Assembly: GCA_910577755.1 (NCBI GenBank)
Contig: CAJTNL010000010.1
Span: 12,259 to 76,258 of the forward strand
Direction: 5' to 3'
Source of the DNA: an uncultured Eubacteriales bacterium
GTDB lineage: Bacteria; Bacillota; Clostridia; Oscillospirales; Acutalibacteraceae
DNA length: 64,000 nucleotides
In this document: positions 8,965 to 18,175 of the stretch, in pieces
Layout: each line of letters starts with the position of its first letter
Position numbering within the stretch: position 1 is the first letter of the stretch
Notes under the pieces: generated by a model
Databases searched by the model: none
What the model saw: only the letters and a program-made list of their open reading frames with translations
What the model was told of the DNA's origin: nothing
Translations under genes and position numbers: made by a program

Positions 8965-9582
8965 TTAGTTTTCGTTTGTCCAATTTTCACTGTATGTTCT
9001 AACGAGGAATTCAGCTCCCACAGATTTACATAATTTACAGCAAGCTTCTAATTCTTCGGAGGACATGGTATCTACCACGGTCATAATCACTTTCGGTACA
9101 TAATTTTTCACATGAACGGCAAAATTTAAAAGGGAAGGCAATGCTTGCAGACCAAATTGCGAATGACAGATTGAGTCATATTTCTCAGGTGTGGAGGCGT
9201 TGAGGCTAATAGAAATGATGTCTACAACGCCGGCAAAATCGGGCGCAGTGTCTCTGCCAAATATTAAGTCGGACAATCCGTTTGTATTGATACGCATTGG
9301 AATTTTACTTATATTACGTACTTTTTCAGAAATCCATTTAATATCTTCCAGTCGGTAGGTAGGTTCGCCATAACCGCAGAATACCAGTTGCTCATAACAG
9401 GATAAATTCCGTTTTTTTAGTTCTTCTACAATCTCCTCTTTTGCTGGTTCACGTTCCAGCCATAGACTACTGGAATCACCTACTCGATCACCGGTAGAGC
9501 GCAGACAAAATTCACAGGCATTGGGACAACGATTGGTTATATTGATATATAAGTTTTTACCGTACACGTACGTTATTGTCAT
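8965..9582 (-). CDS. TatD-linked radical SAM protein
   Basis: 205 residues. CPNACEFCLR provides the CX3CX2C iron-sulfur cluster motif, VFCGYGEPTYR the GGE-like SAM-binding segment and MRINTNGLSDL the following strand. It belongs to the short radical SAM group regularly encoded beside tatD; its substrate is unknown. GGAGG lies 6 nt before the ATG. The start overlaps the end of tatD by 26 nt, indicating translational coupling. It is the last gene of the LCP-metG-tatD transcript. Confidence 0.85.
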   Translation of the reverse strand: MTITYVYGKNLYINITNRCPNACEFCLRSTGDRVGDSSSLWLEREPAKEEIVEELKKRNLSCYEQLVFCGYGEPTYRLEDIKWISEKVRNISKIPMRINTNGLSDLIFGRDTAPDFAGVVDIISISLNASTPEKYDSICHSQFGLQALPSLLNFAVHVKNYVPKVIMTVVDTMSSEELEACCKLCKSVGAEFLVRTYSENWTNEN

Positions 9583-10378
9583 ATGAATCCTCCAATGGTA
9601 CTTTAAATAATTTGGTGGCGTTGTTGCGGGTAATATCTAACAGTTCCTGCGTATTAATATGATTGCCTTGTTCGCTGCGTGCGTTGGCAATGTGTTCTGC
9701 GGTGTGTATAATCATAGCAGAGTTACAGCGTTTACCACGGAAGGGGACAGGAGTCATATAGGGTGCGTCGGTTTCTAATACCATGTATTCTACTGGAATA
9801 GCAGTGGCCACTGCTATGGGTGTTCTGGCGTTTTTAAAGGTAACTGCACCACCTAGACCGATGTACATACCTAGCTTAATGATTTCATTTGCCATTTCAA
9901 CACTACCTGAAAAACAATGTACAACCCCTGTGGGTTTATGCTTTTTTAGCAAGTCTAATGTATCACCGTGAGCTTCGCGATCGTGAATAATTACAGGCAG
10001 CTTATATTGTTTGGCAAGCTGCAATTGTGCTTCAAAAAAAGTCATTTGTACTTCTCGAGGCGCGTTGTCTTCATAATGATAGTCAAGTCCAATTTCTCCA
10101 ACAGCTACAACTTTTGGCTGTTTTACTAACAATTCCAGTTGTTGAATATAGTCACAGGGGGCATCTTTTACGTCGCATGGATGAATACCGACTGATGCGT
10201 AAATAAACGGATACTGCGCTGCTAGTGCAATGGATTCTTTAGAACGCACAATATTTGCGCCTACGTTGATTAGTCTGCATACGCCCTGTTTGTGCATTTG
10301 TTTAATAATCTCATGACGATCCTGTGTAAATGCTTCATCGTCATAATGTGCATGAGAGTCAAATATATGATTTAGCAT
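9557..10378 (-). CDS. tatD: TatD family metal-dependent hydrolase (DNase)
   Basis: 273 residues, typical length. Metal ligands are visible in FDSHAHYDD (HXH), VGEIGLDYHYE, IIHDREAHGDTL, VVHCFSGS and LETDAPYMTPVPFRGKRCN. Family members are 3'-5' exonucleases or D-aminoacyl-tRNA quality-control enzymes with a TIM-barrel fold. GGAGGA precedes the ATG. It follows metG, the arrangement common in Firmicutes. Confidence 0.93.
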   Translation of the reverse strand: MLNHIFDSHAHYDDEAFTQDRHEIIKQMHKQGVCRLINVGANIVRSKESIALAAQYPFIYASVGIHPCDVKDAPCDYIQQLELLVKQPKVVAVGEIGLDYHYEDNAPREVQMTFFEAQLQLAKQYKLPVIIHDREAHGDTLDLLKKHKPTGVVHCFSGSVEMANEIIKLGMYIGLGGAVTFKNARTPIAVATAIPVEYMVLETDAPYMTPVPFRGKRCNSAMIIHTAEHIANARSEQGNHINTQELLDITRNNATKLFKVPLEDSYDNNVRVR

Positions 10379-10445
10379 GAAAGTTCCTCCGAATAAAAAC
10401 AGACTGACAGAAAAATTTCTTTTCCCGTAGCCTGTATCAAATCAA

Positions 10446-12413
10446 TCAGTGTATACTGCTGCCTGCAGGTATACCGTCAATAAATATGACTTTTACGGTA
10501 TTTTCGTCGCAGTCGGCTGCCAAAATCATACCTTGACTTTCGACACCGCAAAGCTTTGCCGGTTTTAAGTTAGCGACTAATATGATATGGCGGCCAATTA
10601 AATCCTGCGGTTTATACCATTGAGAAATACCGGAAACAACGGTACGTTGTCCAAGACCATCGTTGATGGTTAATTGTAACAGCTTTTTTGACTTTTTAAT
10701 GGGTTCACAGGCGAGTATTTCACCAACACGTAACTCTATTTTTGCAAAATCCTCAAAAGTGATTTCGTCGTATTTGGCTATGCCGGGAATCATTTTATTT
10801 TTTGGTTTCTCTTGTTTTTGAGCAACGGGGTTCGGAATCAATTTGTTCAGTTCTTCAATTTCAGCATCAACATCAATACGAGGGAATAGTGTTTCGCCCT
10901 TTATAATAGTAGTGTTTTCAGGAAGAATACCCCATTTGTCGGCTGATTCATAAGAAACGGCATAGCCAAATGCGCCAATCTGCTCTTGAATTTTAGGAGA
11001 GGTAGACGGCATGAACGGTGTAAGTAAAATAGAGATAATGCGTAATATCTCGCATAAATTATAAATAACAGCGGCGAGTCTTGCTTGTTTTGTTTCGTCT
11101 TTACCAAGCGTCCATGGCATAGTTTCGTCAATGTATTTGTTTGTACGTGCAATTAACTTCCAAATTTCTGCCAATGCATTGGAAAATTGATAGCCGGCAA
11201 TATGATTGTCACATTTAGCCCGCAGTTTTGCTGCGGATTGTATCAATTCTTCATCTATTAAATCGGACTCGCGTTCTATGGGTATTACTCCCCCAAAATA
11301 CTTTTGCGCCATAGCTGTTGTACGAGAGAGCAGATTCCCCAGGTCATTTGCAAGATCAGAGTTAATTCGATTGATCAACGCTTCGTTTGTAAATGTGCCG
11401 TCTGCGCCAAAGGGAATTTCACGCAGCAGAAAATAGCGAATTGCATCTACGCCATAACGCTCACAAAGAATCATAGGATCAACCACGTTGCCTTTTGATT
11501 TAGACATTTTTGTTCCATCACCGAATAGCAGCCAACCGTGACCGTACACTTGTTTTGGCAAAGGTAAATCAAGCGCCATAAGCATGGCCGGCCATATGAT
11601 GGTGTGAAAGCGTACAATTTCTTTACCCACAAAATGAACGTCTGCCGGCCAGTATTTTTGATAGTTGGAATCATTAGGAGAATCATAGCCTAAAGCGGTA
11701 ATATAATTGGTTAACGCATCCAGCCAAACGTAGACAACATGTTTTGGGTCAAAATCCACAGGAATTCCCCATGAAAAACTGGTACGGGAGACACAAAGGT
11801 CATCGAGACCATTTTTAATAAAGTTAATCATTTCATTTTTACGGCTTTCAGGCTGAATAAATTCAGGATGAGCTTCATATAGCTTTAATAGTTTATCACC
11901 ATAGTTTGAAAGTCGAAAAAAGTAGGCTTCTTCTTCCTCCCATTTTACTTCACGGGCACAGTCAGGACATTTGCCGTTCTTAAGTTGTGTTTCGGTCCAA
12001 AAGGATTCACAAGGGGTGCAGTACCAGCCTTTATAAGCGCCTTTGTAAATTTCACCTTTGTTATAAAGTGCTTTAAAAATTTTTTGTACGCATTTTACGT
12101 GTATCTCATCGGTGGTTCGAATAAATTTATCATTTGAAATATTTAGTAGCTTCCATAGCTTTTGAAAGTTATGCACAATCTTATCTACATACTCTTGTGG
12201 AGTAACGCCTTCTTTTGCCGCATTGAGCTCAATTTTTTGTCCGTGTTCGTCTGTACCGGTTAAAAACATTACCTCAAAACCTTGCATTCTCTTATAACGG
12301 GCAATGGCGTCGCTGCCAACGGTGCAATAGCTGTGACCGATGTGTGCGTTACCGGATGGATAATAAATTGGTGTTGTAATATAAAATGTTTTTTTGTTTT
12401 CCATAATTCTCAC
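10446..12413 (-). CDS. metG: Methionyl-tRNA synthetase with C-terminal tRNA-binding domain
   Basis: 655 residues. HIGH at residues 24-27, zinc-binding CTPC and CPDC pairs of the knuckle, KMSKSKGNVVDP near residue 310, anticodon domain, then a Trbp111-type domain (EITFEDFAKIELRVG...) from about residue 555 that aids dimerisation and tRNA binding. A GTG at 12413 has GGAAG 6 nt upstream and is used here; the ATG at 12404 (MENKKTF) matches homologues better but has a weaker site, so either may be used. No T-box or SAM riboswitch was found upstream; the gene follows an LCP gene by 34 nt. Confidence 0.96.
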   Translation of the reverse strand: MRIMENKKTFYITTPIYYPSGNAHIGHSYCTVGSDAIARYKRMQGFEVMFLTGTDEHGQKIELNAAKEGVTPQEYVDKIVHNFQKLWKLLNISNDKFIRTTDEIHVKCVQKIFKALYNKGEIYKGAYKGWYCTPCESFWTETQLKNGKCPDCAREVKWEEEEAYFFRLSNYGDKLLKLYEAHPEFIQPESRKNEMINFIKNGLDDLCVSRTSFSWGIPVDFDPKHVVYVWLDALTNYITALGYDSPNDSNYQKYWPADVHFVGKEIVRFHTIIWPAMLMALDLPLPKQVYGHGWLLFGDGTKMSKSKGNVVDPMILCERYGVDAIRYFLLREIPFGADGTFTNEALINRINSDLANDLGNLLSRTTAMAQKYFGGVIPIERESDLIDEELIQSAAKLRAKCDNHIAGYQFSNALAEIWKLIARTNKYIDETMPWTLGKDETKQARLAAVIYNLCEILRIISILLTPFMPSTSPKIQEQIGAFGYAVSYESADKWGILPENTTIIKGETLFPRIDVDAEIEELNKLIPNPVAQKQEKPKNKMIPGIAKYDEITFEDFAKIELRVGEILACEPIKKSKKLLQLTINDGLGQRTVVSGISQWYKPQDLIGRHIILVANLKPAKLCGVESQGMILAADCDENTVKVIFIDGIPAGSSIH

Positions 12414-12447
12414 ATCTATCTTCCATATAAATTTTTAGCAAGTATAT

Positions 12448-13710
12448 TTAATTGGCAGTATTGTTTGTACCATATATAAATTCTCGCAGTTTTGCTGATG
12501 TTGCGGGTAAATCCGGGATAAGGTTATAGTCGATTTCGGTATATAGACCCTCTATAGGAATATGAAATGTATGAACCTGGTATCCAAGAATCTTAGAGGC
12601 TTGTGTGGAAAGTGATAAAATATTTCCACTAGATAAATCAGTGGTGATGTATTGTCCATAGCCGTAAAATACAGAGGCCATGTGTATTGGATTCAGTGTT
12701 TTGAATTTATCAAAAATTGCAATCATAACCTGTCTTTGACGACCTGTTCTACCAAAATCACTGTCCAGTTTACGTATACGAGCAAAAGTTAAAGCCGCTT
12801 TACCATTCATATGGTTCATGCCTTCCCGCAGGTTGATATTTTCACCGTACTCACCCCGATACCAGAGACTCATATAATTTGCCTCAGCTTGTGTCATTTC
12901 AATTTCAATACCACCCATTGCATCAATTAAGTTCGTAAAATTCTCAAAATCAATTTCTATATAATGATCTATGTTTACACGAAAATTATTTTCAATGGTT
13001 TGCATGGTTAATCCTGCTCCGCCTTGACCATAAGCAGCATTTAGCTTTGTTTTTCCAATAGTCGGCACTTCTACAAACAAATCACGAAGGAAAGAGGTCA
13101 TACGCAGATTTTTGGACTTATGGTCTATAGATAAAAGCATCATTGTGTCTGATCTACGCACGGTACCGTCTTCGCTGCGGTCTACACCGAGTAACAGAAT
13201 ATTGGTAATATCTTGATCCGATATTACATCCCATGTTGGTGCGTCGGCAGGTTGCTGTACGTAGCTTGCAGTATCTACAGGCTGATAATTGATACGGGAA
13301 ATCATAACGGCAATAAAAATTGCAATTGCAACGAGAATAGTGAATATGAGACACACAATTGCCAATATAATTTTTTTACCTTTATGTTTCTTTTTTGAAG
13401 GAGGTACAATACTCCTGCCACGGTTTGCCTTAGATTTACGGGAGGAACTGTAAAGATCACGGTCGACATAGTTGTAACGGTCAATTTCCTCTATTTTTGG
13501 ATGATAAGCTGTGGATCGTTTATTCTGAGGAGAGGTATTAGTTGTATGTTTTACAGCGGATTTTCGGTTAGGGGGTATACCGCTATTGGCATCTGTATGG
13601 TTGGAGTTAGAATGAGGGGGTCTGCGTAAATTGCGCTGTCGTTCTCTTGAAGTGGAAGAGTAAATATCTCTATCGTTATTAGGAGAACGTCTGTGATGAT
13701 TGTCTGCCAT
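12448..13710 (-). CDS. LytR-CpsA-Psr family cell-wall glycopolymer ligase
   Basis: 420 residues. A long basic, Arg/Ser/Asn-rich cytoplasmic region (about 1-120) is followed by one membrane segment (IILAIVCLIFTILVAIAIFI) and an extracellular LCP domain with ILLLGVDRSE, RRSDTMMLLSID, SFLRDLFVEVP and TFARIRKLDSDFGRTGRQRQ. LCP enzymes transfer teichoic acids or capsular polymers from lipid carriers to peptidoglycan. AAAGGAG selects the ATG. It is the first gene of the minus-strand transcript that continues into metG and tatD. Confidence 0.93.
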   Translation of the reverse strand: MADNHHRRSPNNDRDIYSSTSRERQRNLRRPPHSNSNHTDANSGIPPNRKSAVKHTTNTSPQNKRSTAYHPKIEEIDRYNYVDRDLYSSSRKSKANRGRSIVPPSKKKHKGKKIILAIVCLIFTILVAIAIFIAVMISRINYQPVDTASYVQQPADAPTWDVISDQDITNILLLGVDRSEDGTVRRSDTMMLLSIDHKSKNLRMTSFLRDLFVEVPTIGKTKLNAAYGQGGAGLTMQTIENNFRVNIDHYIEIDFENFTNLIDAMGGIEIEMTQAEANYMSLWYRGEYGENINLREGMNHMNGKAALTFARIRKLDSDFGRTGRQRQVMIAIFDKFKTLNPIHMASVFYGYGQYITTDLSSGNILSLSTQASKILGYQVHTFHIPIEGLYTEIDYNLIPDLPATSAKLREFIYGTNNTAN

Positions 13711-13900
13711 AGTTTTCTCCTTTAGGATTGCTGTACATTACTATTAAAATTTATCTATATGCATATCATAATATAATCTATTTTATTTTATTGTATTATA
13801 ATACTTATGTCAACTATTCAGGCAGACGCAATCTTCATTTTATAGCAATTTTAATGGTTATTATTTTATATGACGAATTACGAAAAGAGGAAACAGCAAT

Positions 13901-14020
13901 ATGGCTCAGAAAAAGAGAAGCAGATGGGATAAACGGATATGGTTGATTCGATTCACAGCGCTGGGGTGTGCGTTACTGATGTTAGCTACCGTTATTATTG
14001 CCGCAATTTTTTCTTTTTAA
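13901..14020 (+). CDS. Small single-pass membrane protein (39 aa)
   Basis: Reads MAQKKRSRWDKRIWLIRFTA followed by a hydrophobic stretch and ends AAIFSF. A basic N-terminus (KKRSR, KR) and one membrane span predict an N-in topology. AGAGG lies 10 nt upstream. It is divergent from the LCP gene. Short proteins of this shape occur beside cell-wall genes in related clostridia by my recollection, but I cannot assign a function. Confidence 0.6.
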   Translation: MAQKKRSRWDKRIWLIRFTALGCALLMLATVIIAAIFSF

Positions 14021-14252
14021 TAGATCATGATAAATTTTAAAATTGACTAGAGAATTTTTGATTAATCCCATTTTCAATAGGATGTTTATAAAAAGGATTC
14101 TAGCAGCATGCTTTAATTTGTAAATCTGATAAAGTAAAACGGATTATTAAAAATGAGAGGGAAAGATTGAAAATTTGTAATAATCTGTTTTTGTTGCGTT
14201 GCTACTTTGATGGAAACAAATGATTGAAAAGTGACCTTTGTTTAGTTAAACT

Positions 14253-14284
14253 AAAAACGGAGACGTATATACGTCTCCGTTTTT
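14253..14284. terminator. Perfectly palindromic terminator after metH
   Basis: AAAAACGGAGACGTAT and its exact complement, giving a 14- to 16-bp stem with T-runs on both strands, 6 nt beyond the metH stop. Confidence 0.9.
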
Positions 14285-14290
14285 AAGCTT

Positions 14291-16666
14291 TTATTCTTTT
14301 CCAAAAAAGGTTTGAGCAAAATATACAGAGCGCATGGCGTCTTTGGCGTAAAAATCAGCATCTATCATATCGGCATATTCTTGTGTTAGTACAGCTCCGC
14401 CAACCATTATGGTAACACCAGGCGCTTTTTCTTTTAATAAGCGAATAGTCTTTTCCATATTTACAACAGTGGTAGTCATTAAAGCGCTTAGTCCTACCAA
14501 TTGCACGTTTTGTTTCAGTGCAGTTTCTAAAATTAAGTTAGGGTCTACATCTTTACCTAAATCAATTACGTCATAGCTATAGTTTTCTAGTAAAACCTTT
14601 ACAATGTTTTTGCCGATATCGTGGATATCTCCTTTCACTGTAGCTAGTATAATTTTTTCACCCTTTTCTTGTGTTTGTCCTTTTTTTTCAAAATGAACCT
14701 TAATAACTTCGAACGCAGCTTTGGCTGCTTCGGCGCTCATTAGTAGCTGTGGCAAAAACAAAGTGCCCTGTTCAAATTCTTTCCCTACAACATCCAGAGC
14801 AGGAACCAACATTTGATTAATAATATCCAGCGGTTCTGTGGTTTGTATTAGCTTTTGTGTTGCTGCATGTGCGCTTTCCTTTAAGCCTTTGATAACAGCT
14901 TCATCCAGAGGAACATCAGCACCGGCAGCTACAGTTTCTACTGTTTGACCTGAATATACAGAGATATACTCCATACATTGTTTGTCAATACCGCTCAGTG
15001 CACAATAAGCATAATAGGCATTCATCATACTTTTGGAGCCGGGATTGATAATAGCCGCGCTTAAACCGTTCTGCATAGCCATAGTAAAGAAAGCAGAGGT
15101 TATATTTTCACGTTGCGGTAAGCCAAATGAAATATTAGATACACCCAAAGAGGTATAGGCCCCTAATTGATCGCGTATCAGTTCTAATGCTTTTAATGTA
15201 ACGGAAGCAGCTTTTTGATCCGCGCTAATGGTCATAGCCAGTACGTCGAAAATGAGATCTGTTTTTGGAATGCCATAGGTTTTAGCAACATCAATAATCT
15301 TTTTGGCGATTTCCAATCTTCCTTCAGCTGTCTCAGGAATTCCATTTTCATCTAATGTTAAAGCGATAACAACACCGCCGTACTTTTTAACCAGCGGGAA
15401 TATTTCGTGCATACAATGCTCTTTACCGTTTACCGAGTTAATCAGCGGTTTTCCGTTGTAAATGCGCATGGCTTTTTCCATGGCTACGGTATCTGAGGTA
15501 TCAATTTGCAAGGGTAAATCAATCACGCTTTGAATTTCCATGATAGCGTCTTGCATCAATTGTACTTCGTCGATTTCAGGTAAACCAACGTTAACGTCTA
15601 AAACATGGGCTCCGTTTTGTTGCTGTGTAATACCCTCTCGCAAAATATAATCCATGTCGTGTTCCCGAAGTGCTTGCTTGAAGCGTGATTTACCAGTAGG
15701 ATTGATACGCTCGCCGATAATAATCGGATGTTTACCAAATTGAACGGCCTGAGTATAAGATGAAATTACGGTCAGATGTTTTTGTTCAATAGGTACTGGT
15801 ATAATGCCATGGCAGACTTTTACTGTTTCTGCTAAGTGAGCGGGAGTTGTACCGCAGCAGCCGCCAATGATCCAAGCGCCCTCCATAACGATGTCCAGCA
15901 TTTCTTTTGCAAACTCCTCTGGTTCCACATCGTAAATAGTCTGTCCGTTAACGTTTTTGGGTAGTCCCGCATTGGGATTTACCACAATGGGAATAGAACA
16001 ACATGCGGTCAGTTCTTTCATAAAGGCTTTCATTTGAGTGGGTCCAAGACCGCAGTTGAAGCCAAGACCGTCGACGCCTAATCCCTCCAGTAATGCAACT
16101 GCTGCAGGAATATCGCCTCCTGTAAGCAACTTGGCCTTTTCATCAAAAGTCATGGTTACAAATACTGGAAGCGTTGTGTTTTCTTTTATCGCAAGTACGG
16201 CGGCCTTTACTTCGTGAGTATCGCTCATGGTTTCGATTAAAGCTACATCAGCCCCTGCTTGCTGCCCGGTAACGGCCATTTCCTTAAAAGCTTCGTAGGC
16301 GTCTTTAAATGAAAGGTCACCAAGCGGGCGCAGCAACTTACCGGTAGGACCGATGTCTATGGCTATAAGACCATGACCGTTTTCGGTTACAGCTTGTTTT
16401 GCGATGGTGACGGCGCTTTCAATCAATTCTTTGGCAGTATAATGTTCACCATGCATTTTAATAGAATTGGCACCAAAGGTATTGGTTTTTATAATATCAC
16501 ACCCTGCGTTTAAATATGCTCGGTGGACGTTTAAAATAAAATCCCGGTTTTCAATGTTCCATACTTCAGGAGAACCCCCGGGTGGAAGTCCGTTTTGCTG
16601 TAAAATAGAACCCATACCGCCTTCAAAAAAAATGATACGTTTTCCCAGTTGGTCCAATATATTCAT
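14291..16666 (-). CDS. metH: Cobalamin-dependent methionine synthase lacking the activation domain
   Basis: 791 residues in three modules: homocysteine-binding barrel (1-290; zinc cysteines in GFNCGLGP and GGCCGTTPAHL), pterin-binding domain (about 305-560; IGERINPTGKSRFKQAL), and cobalamin-binding cap plus Rossmann domain (about 590-791; GDIHDIGKN is the DXHXXG cobalt-ligand motif). It methylates homocysteine from methyltetrahydrofolate. The canonical 1,200-residue enzyme also has a C-terminal SAM-binding reactivation domain; here that part is the separate gene upstream, 2 nt away. AAAGGAAGAG precedes the ATG and lies inside the upstream gene's end, indicating coupling. Confidence 0.95.
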   Translation of the reverse strand: MNILDQLGKRIIFFEGGMGSILQQNGLPPGGSPEVWNIENRDFILNVHRAYLNAGCDIIKTNTFGANSIKMHGEHYTAKELIESAVTIAKQAVTENGHGLIAIDIGPTGKLLRPLGDLSFKDAYEAFKEMAVTGQQAGADVALIETMSDTHEVKAAVLAIKENTTLPVFVTMTFDEKAKLLTGGDIPAAVALLEGLGVDGLGFNCGLGPTQMKAFMKELTACCSIPIVVNPNAGLPKNVNGQTIYDVEPEEFAKEMLDIVMEGAWIIGGCCGTTPAHLAETVKVCHGIIPVPIEQKHLTVISSYTQAVQFGKHPIIIGERINPTGKSRFKQALREHDMDYILREGITQQQNGAHVLDVNVGLPEIDEVQLMQDAIMEIQSVIDLPLQIDTSDTVAMEKAMRIYNGKPLINSVNGKEHCMHEIFPLVKKYGGVVIALTLDENGIPETAEGRLEIAKKIIDVAKTYGIPKTDLIFDVLAMTISADQKAASVTLKALELIRDQLGAYTSLGVSNISFGLPQRENITSAFFTMAMQNGLSAAIINPGSKSMMNAYYAYCALSGIDKQCMEYISVYSGQTVETVAAGADVPLDEAVIKGLKESAHAATQKLIQTTEPLDIINQMLVPALDVVGKEFEQGTLFLPQLLMSAEAAKAAFEVIKVHFEKKGQTQEKGEKIILATVKGDIHDIGKNIVKVLLENYSYDVIDLGKDVDPNLILETALKQNVQLVGLSALMTTTVVNMEKTIRLLKEKAPGVTIMVGGAVLTQEYADMIDADFYAKDAMRSVYFAQTFFGKE

Positions 16667-16668
16667 AA

Positions 16669-17316
16669 TTACTCTTCCTTTCTAAACGGACAATTTTTTG
16701 CCTGACAAGTCATACATCTGTTGATATGGCAGGTAGTGGCTTCCTCTGTCAATCCGATGACAGCTGTGACAGATTTGCTGGGCGCTAAAATAAGGCTGTC
16801 CATAACTGTTAGTCCAATACGTTTTTGACAGTCTAGAACGGCAAGCAATTCTTTTTGATAGGTTAGTGGGAAGTCACCATAGCCGGGACTGAAACGAGGA
16901 CGCAAATAAAGATTCTGATTTTCAGCTTGTGCTTGAATCGCGTCTTGTTGTTCATCGCAGTAGGCTTCAATTACAGTTGCAGCACAGGATTGCAGAATTA
17001 CAGCTTTGCTCATATCAAGTTTGTTATATTTTTGAATCAATAAGTCGGCTCGTGGACCTAGTGTTGCCGCAAAAATTGCTGCTTGCCGACAACCGTTGAT
17101 ATGCTGAGACAAATTTTTGCTTTTAATAGTAATGGTACCGATCGTAACAGTGTTGCTATCTCCGAATGTAACAGGAAAAATTTGATAAATACATTTTGGC
17201 GAAATGGTTCTGAGCAGTTCATTAAGACAATCTTCTATGGTGTTTGTTACTACTTCATCTGCCGCTTTGCCGCGATAGCCTAAATAGCGTAAAATTTCTT
17301 TGCGATTGATATTCAT
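16669..17316 (-). CDS. Stand-alone methionine synthase activation protein
   Basis: 215 residues corresponding to the SAM-dependent reactivation domain that is fused to MetH in other bacteria; RPRFSPGYGDFPLTYQ is its signature. The C-terminus carries a cysteine cluster (CHINRCMTCQAKNCPF) typical of the clostridial stand-alone form. It is expected to re-methylate oxidised cob(II)alamin on MetH with SAM and an electron donor. AAGGAG is 3 nt before an ATG at 17325 and 12 nt before the ATG at 17316; MNINRKEI at 17316 is the usual start in homologues. It forms a two-gene operon with metH. No SAM or cobalamin riboswitch was seen upstream. Confidence 0.88.
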   Translation of the reverse strand: MNINRKEILRYLGYRGKAADEVVTNTIEDCLNELLRTISPKCIYQIFPVTFGDSNTVTIGTITIKSKNLSQHINGCRQAAIFAATLGPRADLLIQKYNKLDMSKAVILQSCAATVIEAYCDEQQDAIQAQAENQNLYLRPRFSPGYGDFPLTYQKELLAVLDCQKRIGLTVMDSLILAPSKSVTAVIGLTEEATTCHINRCMTCQAKNCPFRKEE

Positions 17317-17352
17317 ACAATTCATATTCTCCTTAAGAAAATATAGTAGCAC

Positions 17353-17808
17353 CCTGTGTATGTATCATTTCTGATAGATTGCAGGAAGTTGTTGCAGCTA
17401 TATTTGGTTTTCTTCATAGTATACAAGTCAATGGTTTTGGTGCCTTTTAGGGTTAAATCAACGTTTTTATGATACGATATTGAAAATATTATATTAGGAT
17501 AGAGAATCAAATAAAATTTAAATTCATATCCTGTTCAGATTTTTATCGTGTGATAGAGAATTTCCTCAAATAATGAGCAAAATTTAATATAAGCCCAAAA
17601 ATATGTCTTTGAAAGAAATATTTATATGCGCTCCTTTTTCTTCCTTTATGACAGCAACCCAAATGTTTATTTAAATAATGATTTAAAATATATTGTACAA
17701 TATATTTTAAATTTCGTCCACTACTATATGATAAAGTTCCTGCTGTCAATGAATAGCGATGTACATGAGAAGATTAAAAATAACTGGGCATGAAAAAACG
17801 GTTTTCCC
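17353..17808. other. Divergent intergenic region, no gene seen
   Basis: About 450 AT-rich bp between the metH operon and the ilv leader. A 68-codon minus-strand frame at 17543-17749 has no ribosome binding site and resembles nothing known. The minus-strand promoter of the metH operon must lie here but no convincing hexamers were fixed. Confidence 0.4.
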
Positions 17809-17837
17809 TTGACAAAATTATCGAAACAGCATATTAT
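17809..17837 (+). promoter_or_regulatory. Promoter of the ilv T-box transcript
   Basis: TTGACA at 17809-17814 and TATTAT at 17832-17837 with a 17-bp spacer, followed within about 10 nt by the T-box leader. Confidence 0.8.
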
Positions 17838-17844
17838 TGATACT

Positions 17845-18107
17845 ATATAATAAATGCGTTGACAGGGACATCATGCAGAAAAACTGTTTCAGAGAGTTGC
17901 CGGTGGGTGCAAGGCAGTACAGATTCTGTTTGGAATCACCCTTGAGCAGGCAGCTGAACCTTTTTGCAAGTAAGCGCAGCCCGGTTTCTTACCGTTACGA
18001 AAGCATGTATTGTTAGATACAGTGAGTGATTGTCTTACGACGATAAAATGAGTGGTACCGCGGAGCATAAGTCTTCGTCTCTGTTTGTAATAGAGACGGA
18101 GACTTTT
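17845..18107 (+). ncRNA. T-box leader, isoleucine type, upstream of ilvB
   Basis: The conserved T-box TGGTACCGCG is at 18053-18062 and is followed by a terminator hairpin (GTCTTCGTCTC with GAGACGGAGAC, then TTTTTT) ending near 18107. Stem I lies around 17875-17950, with AGAGAGTTGCCGGTGGGTGC on its 5' side. In the specifier loop, GGA-ATC-ACC places ATC (17935-17937), an isoleucine codon, before a purine, as expected. Binding of uncharged tRNA-Ile would favour the antiterminator and transcription of the ilv genes. The specifier assignment is by eye and not from a folded model. Confidence 0.88.
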
Positions 18108-18175
18108 TTATACCTAAAATTTGTTTGTAGATTATGAAACGATAGATAGAATAAATAGATTGAAGGAGAATTACC

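Noticed and set aside
17543..17749. 68-codon minus-strand frame upstream of the metH operon
   Set aside because: No Shine-Dalgarno and no family resemblance.
17337..17800. SAM or cobalamin riboswitch for the metH operon
   Set aside because: None of the conserved SAM-I core or cobalamin B12-box sequence was found on the minus strand.
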